A stretch of DNA of 8,101 bases from Sporomusaceae bacterium UBA1887 (GTDB taxonomy: Bacteria > Bacillota > Negativicutes > Sporomusales > DSM-15969), in contig DDHB01000038.1 in NCBI GenBank assembly GCA_002337925.1, forward strand, positions 7,605 to 15,705, read 5' to 3'. Both the position numbers and the translations under genes were made by a program. The notes beneath the pieces were generated by a model that saw nothing but the letters and a program-made list of their open reading frames with translations, searched no databases and was not told the DNA's origin. This document shows, piece after piece, positions 6,705-8,101 of the stretch (the stretch's first letter is position 1; every line of letters begins with the position of its first letter).

Positions 6705-6744
6705 TAAAGAGGAGGTGGAGATCATGATCTCCACCTCCTCTTTA
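6705..6744. terminator. 40-bp perfect palindrome, probable terminator
   Basis: A fully self-complementary sequence: TAAAGAGGAGGTGGAGATCA followed by its exact reverse complement, centred between 6724 and 6725. As RNA it would form a very stable hairpin with an A-rich foot and a TCTTTA tail, fitting a terminator for the gene ending at 6700. A strong T run is missing. The left arm also contains AGGAGG 8 bases before an ATG at 6724 that opens a 20-codon frame ending at 6786; the hairpin would hide that ribosome site. Confidence 0.75.
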
Positions 6745-6790
6745 CATGTTGGCAAAAGAAACCGCTTGACAGTCTGGAAAATATAGGTTG

Positions 6791-6819
6791 GTGACTAAGT
6801 AGTCAGGTTGTTGTATAAT
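6791..6819 (+). promoter_or_regulatory. sigma-A promoter for the lipoprotein gene
   Basis: GTGACT (6791-6796), a 17-bp spacer and a perfect TATAAT (6814-6819). The spacing is ideal and four of six -35 bases match. Predicted start is near 6826, giving a leader of about 36 bases. The perfect TTGACA at 6766-6771 has no -10 at the right distance. Confidence 0.65.
6792..6805. promoter_or_regulatory. inverted repeat overlapping the -35 box (operator candidate)
   Basis: TGACTA-AG-TAGTCA is a perfect 6-bp-arm inverted repeat that overlaps the -35 box and runs into the spacer of the lipoprotein promoter. A regulator bound here would be expected to block RNA polymerase. No regulator gene is nearby to support this. 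Confidence 0.4.
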
Positions 6820-6828
6820 TTACATAAA

Positions 6829-6844
6829 GTAATCTTGCGATTAC
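6829..6844. promoter_or_regulatory. inverted repeat just after the transcription start
   Basis: GTAATC-TTGC-GATTAC is a perfect 6-bp-arm inverted repeat at about +4 to +19 of the predicted lipoprotein transcript. It could be an operator downstream of the promoter or a short 5' hairpin protecting the messenger. Confidence 0.4.
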
Positions 6845-6861
6845 ATAGAAGGGGGATTATT

Positions 6862-7323
6862 ATGTTCAAAAAGAAAACGACAATGGTTGCAGTAGTAGCC
6901 ATGATAACTTTATTAACTGTCATCGCAGGCTGTGGCGGCGGCGGTGGAAAGCGCATTACCGGTTTGTCTCCTGATGGTGTTGTTAAGACTTTTGTTAACG
7001 CTGCTAAAGCTGGTAAGCTAAATGAAGCCGGTCTTTACGTATCACCTACCTCTGCTAGTGATCCAAAAGCAATTGCCGAGTTTATTAGCGGTGATGATTT
7101 AAAAGAACTTAAAAAATCAAACGTAGCAGCTGTTAAAGTAGTTGCTCAATCGGGAGACTATGCTGCAGTAGTTGTAACGTTGCAGCAGGAGAATACCTTC
7201 AATGTTACTGTGAAGCCTGTAGGTCTGGAAAGAATTAAGGGCGAATGGTATATTGTAGCTTTTGATCAGATTTATCAAAATGCCAAATATAATGTATTAG
7301 GTCAATTGCTAAGAGGTATTTAA
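6862..7323 (+). CDS. small secreted lipoprotein, DUF4878-like
   Basis: A 153-residue predicted lipoprotein. Basic residues MFKKK are followed by a hydrophobic stretch (about 8-22) and the lipobox IAGC, so Cys24 should be lipidated and the protein anchored to the outer face of a membrane. A Gly run (GCGGGGG) links to the mature domain. The mature part, SPDGVVKTFVNAAKAGKLNEAGLYVS through YAAVVVTLQQE to GEWYIV, has the helix-then-strands pattern of DUF4878/NTF2-like lipoproteins; this match is from memory and its function is unknown. The frame is open from 6808, but AAGGGGG sits 6 bases before the ATG at 6862 and the signal peptide begins properly there. It has its own promoter and a strong terminator, so it is probably monocistronic. 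Confidence 0.88.
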   Translation: MFKKKTTMVAVVAMITLLTVIAGCGGGGGKRITGLSPDGVVKTFVNAAKAGKLNEAGLYVSPTSASDPKAIAEFISGDDLKELKKSNVAAVKVVAQSGDYAAVVVTLQQENTFNVTVKPVGLERIKGEWYIVAFDQIYQNAKYNVLGQLLRGI

Positions 7324-7326
7324 GCG

Positions 7327-7354
7327 AAGCGGGGAATTTCTCCCCGCTTTTTTT
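7327..7354 (+). terminator. intrinsic terminator of the lipoprotein gene
   Basis: A perfect 9-bp stem, AAGCGGGGA (7327-7335) with TCCCCGCTT (7341-7349), has a 5-base loop and runs into a T tract ending at 7354. It starts 4 bases after the stop codon. Confidence 0.93.
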
Positions 7355-7363
7355 GTTTGCGTT

Positions 7364-7392
7364 CACCATCTATAATGCTTACGCATACAATA
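7364..7392 (+). promoter_or_regulatory. sigma-K-like promoter for ymaF
   Basis: CACC at 7364-7367, 15 bases, then gCATACAATA at 7383-7392, an exact match to mACm-N15/16-gCATAnnnTA. Its predicted start near 7398 leaves the ribosome site almost at the 5' end of the messenger, which counts against it. A perfect TATAAT at 7371-7376 is an alternative -10 for vegetative transcription but has no good -35. Confidence 0.42.
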
Positions 7393-7411
7393 AAACATAA
7401 GGAGGTGTATA

Positions 7412-7810
7412 TTGTTTATGAAAGAAGAGGATCGCAAAGGACCAGTAATGGATGAACGTGATACCTGCCGGGAATTGGTTCATGTACACATATACCAGAC
7501 AATTACGCAGGTAGCGGATGGTCATAATCATAGTATTCTTGGCGTCAGTGCCCCAGCTCGTATGACTAATGGTACACATGTGCACTGTTTGAAAGGCCGG
7601 ACAAGTTTTGTTGAAGGTCATTGGCATGCTTACGATGTCTATACCGGGCCGGCAGTATCGATGGGTGACGGAACACATATTCATTATTATAATGGGACGA
7701 CGTCAGAAGTAGAAGATCATGAGCATGATTTCAGCGGAGCGACTAATGTTGCGCCGGATATTATTCGGGCTCAGGTAAATAATAATTTACCAAGAGAAGA
7801 CGAAGAATAG
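7412..7810 (+). CDS. ymaF: YmaF-family His-rich repeat protein
   Basis: A 132-residue soluble protein with six HxH motifs: HVH 24-26, HNH 38-40, HVH 56-58, HWH 70-72, HIH 89-91 and HEH 103-105. They fall into three tandem units of 32-33 residues, each with two HxH motifs 14 residues apart and an intervening turn rich in Gly, Thr and Val. This matches the YmaF family of Bacillus and relatives, whose function is not known to me; HxH arrays suggest metal binding, which is inference. There is no signal peptide. I start at TTG 7412, since AGGAGG (7400-7405) is 6 bases before it; the ATG at 7418 is 12 bases away but remains possible. It is preceded by a sigma-K-like promoter, followed by a terminator, and convergent with a Cys/Pro-repeat gene. 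Confidence 0.9.
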   Translation: MFMKEEDRKGPVMDERDTCRELVHVHIYQTITQVADGHNHSILGVSAPARMTNGTHVHCLKGRTSFVEGHWHAYDVYTGPAVSMGDGTHIHYYNGTTSEVEDHEHDFSGATNVAPDIIRAQVNNNLPREDEE

Positions 7811-7818
7811 AATTGTGA

Positions 7819-7844
7819 TAAAAGCCGGATTTATCCGGCTTTTA
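7819..7844. terminator. bidirectional terminator after ymaF
   Basis: AAAAGCCGGAT (7820-7830) pairs perfectly with ATCCGGCTTTT (7833-7843) around a 2-base loop, extending to a twelfth T-A pair. T runs at the 3' side on both strands allow it to end ymaF (9 bases downstream of its stop) and also a minus-strand transcript from the Cys/Pro gene. Confidence 0.88.
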
Positions 7845-7861
7845 TTAGATTCAGCTATAAA

Positions 7862-7900
7862 ATAGGGACAGTCCCTTTTGTTTAAAGGGACTGTCCCTAT
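7862..7900. repeat. REP-like 39-bp inverted repeat (GGGACAGTCCC type)
   Basis: Two perfect 17-bp arms, ATAGGGACAGTCCCTTT and its reverse complement (7862-7878, 7884-7900), flank TGTTT. Each arm is itself an imperfect palindrome around GGGACAGTCCC. Similar GGGACAGTCCC hairpins are, to my recollection, dispersed intergenic repeats tied to Y1/REP-associated transposases. It begins 1 base after the stop codon of the Cys/Pro gene, and on the minus strand it is followed by TTTT, so it may also terminate that gene. Confidence 0.7.
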
Positions 7901-7901
7901 C

Positions 7902-8101
7902 TCAATAAATTGTTGGCCGGCAGCTTGGAGTGCAGTAGGGCTGGCACTCAGTCCGTGGCCGGCAAGAAGGGTAGCACGTCGGCCTGCAAGCCGGCTGGCA
8001 AGACATACGCGGTCTGCAGGATGGCGCACAGAACGGTTTACAAGCAGGTGGGCAAGACGGCGTACAGGGAGGCGGGCAGATAGGATCGCATAGGGGACTG
8101 C
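7902..8101 (-). CDS. Cys/Pro-rich CxPx repeat protein, C-terminal part
   Basis: The window holds the last 65 residues and stop of a minus-strand frame that continues past the right edge. The sequence is a tetrapeptide repeat CxPx (for example CTPSCPPACKPFCAPSCRPR): 14 Cys in 65 residues, most four apart, with Pro two residues after nearly every Cys. A higher-order period of 18 residues is visible: four CxPx units ending in SCRPRMS or SCRPRTE, seen at Cys 16, 34 and 52 of the visible part. The protein ends CRPTIY. No start codon is needed inside the window. The regularity and clean stop argue that this frame is real; the overlapping minus-strand frame 7787-8029 and plus-strand frame 7878-8093 lack such order. 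The GC-rich bases here follow from Pro, Cys and Arg codons. Such composition suits a disulfide-crosslinked structural protein (for example spore coat or exosporium) or a metal-binding protein; I cannot decide. N-terminus, start and signal peptide are unseen. Confidence 0.75.
   Translation of the reverse strand, partial: SPLCDPICPPPCTPSCPPACKPFCAPSCRPRMSCQPACRPTCYPSCRPRTECQPYCTPSCRPTIY

Noticed and set aside
6766..6771. Perfect TTGACA before the lipoprotein gene
   Set aside because: No -10 box lies 16-18 bases downstream; the nearest TATA-like bases are only about 10 away, so the promoter at 6791-6819 is preferred.
7862..7900. CRISPR repeat or transposon terminal repeat
   Set aside because: Only one copy is present, with no spacers, no transposase and no target duplication; a REP-like hairpin fits better.
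7787..8029. Minus-strand 80-codon frame overlapping the end of ymaF and the CxPx gene
   Set aside because: It runs through a terminator and the REP-like repeat, and its residues show no order, while the shifted frame gives a perfectly periodic CxPx repeat.
7878..8093. Plus-strand 71-codon Arg/Trp/Ala-rich frame
   Set aside because: It starts inside the inverted repeat and is the reverse-strand reading of the Cys/Pro repeat; its Arg richness is a by-product of those codons.

Overview
The window looks like chromosomal DNA of a low-to-mid GC, Gram-positive-lineage anaerobe that probably forms spores. The Shine-Dalgarno sites are strong (AGGAGG/GGGGG types), GTG and TTG starts occur, and intrinsic terminators are numerous. 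A YmaF-family protein, an AsnO-length asparagine synthetase and two promoters matching the sporulation sigma-K pattern all point to a spore-forming Firmicute. A Sporomusa-like Negativicute is my best guess; this is inference, not proof.

Layout, left to right. 1-447: a small hypothetical gene on the minus strand (36-266) with its own TATAAT box, then a plus-strand terminator hairpin with no obvious gene to terminate. 448-1857: a polytopic membrane permease. 2050-2964: a PAS-GGDEF diguanylate cyclase with an intact GGDEF and inhibitory RxxD site. 2971-3014: a hairpin shared with the convergent cupin gene (3033-3368, minus). 3369-3583: a divergent control region between the cupin gene and the asparagine synthetase gene. 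It holds a perfect TGTGA-N6-TCACA Crp/Fnr-type site placed at -41.5 of the likely cupin promoter, a sigma-K-like promoter facing asnB, and a leader hairpin. 3584-5431: asparagine synthetase. 5400-6113: a metallophosphoesterase on the minus strand whose 3' end overlaps asnB by 32 bp. 6242-6700: a disordered hydrophilic protein of unknown role, ending at a 40-bp perfect palindrome. 6862-7323: a small lipoprotein behind a good promoter that carries two inverted repeats. 7412-7810: ymaF, a His-rich protein. 7819-7900: a terminator and a REP-like 39-bp inverted repeat. 7902-8101: the C-terminal end of a Cys/Pro-repeat protein on the minus strand, running off the window.

The most unusual content is at the right end. 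Two convergent genes encode proteins built almost entirely from regularly spaced metal- or disulfide-type residues. YmaF has three tandem units of about 32 residues, each with two HxH motifs. Its neighbour is a CxPx tetrapeptide repeat with an 18-residue higher-order period. They are separated only by two hairpins. The Cys/Pro gene is easily missed because it has no complete reading frame here. The genes otherwise look like separately transcribed units and not one operon; nearly every gene has its own promoter and terminator signals.
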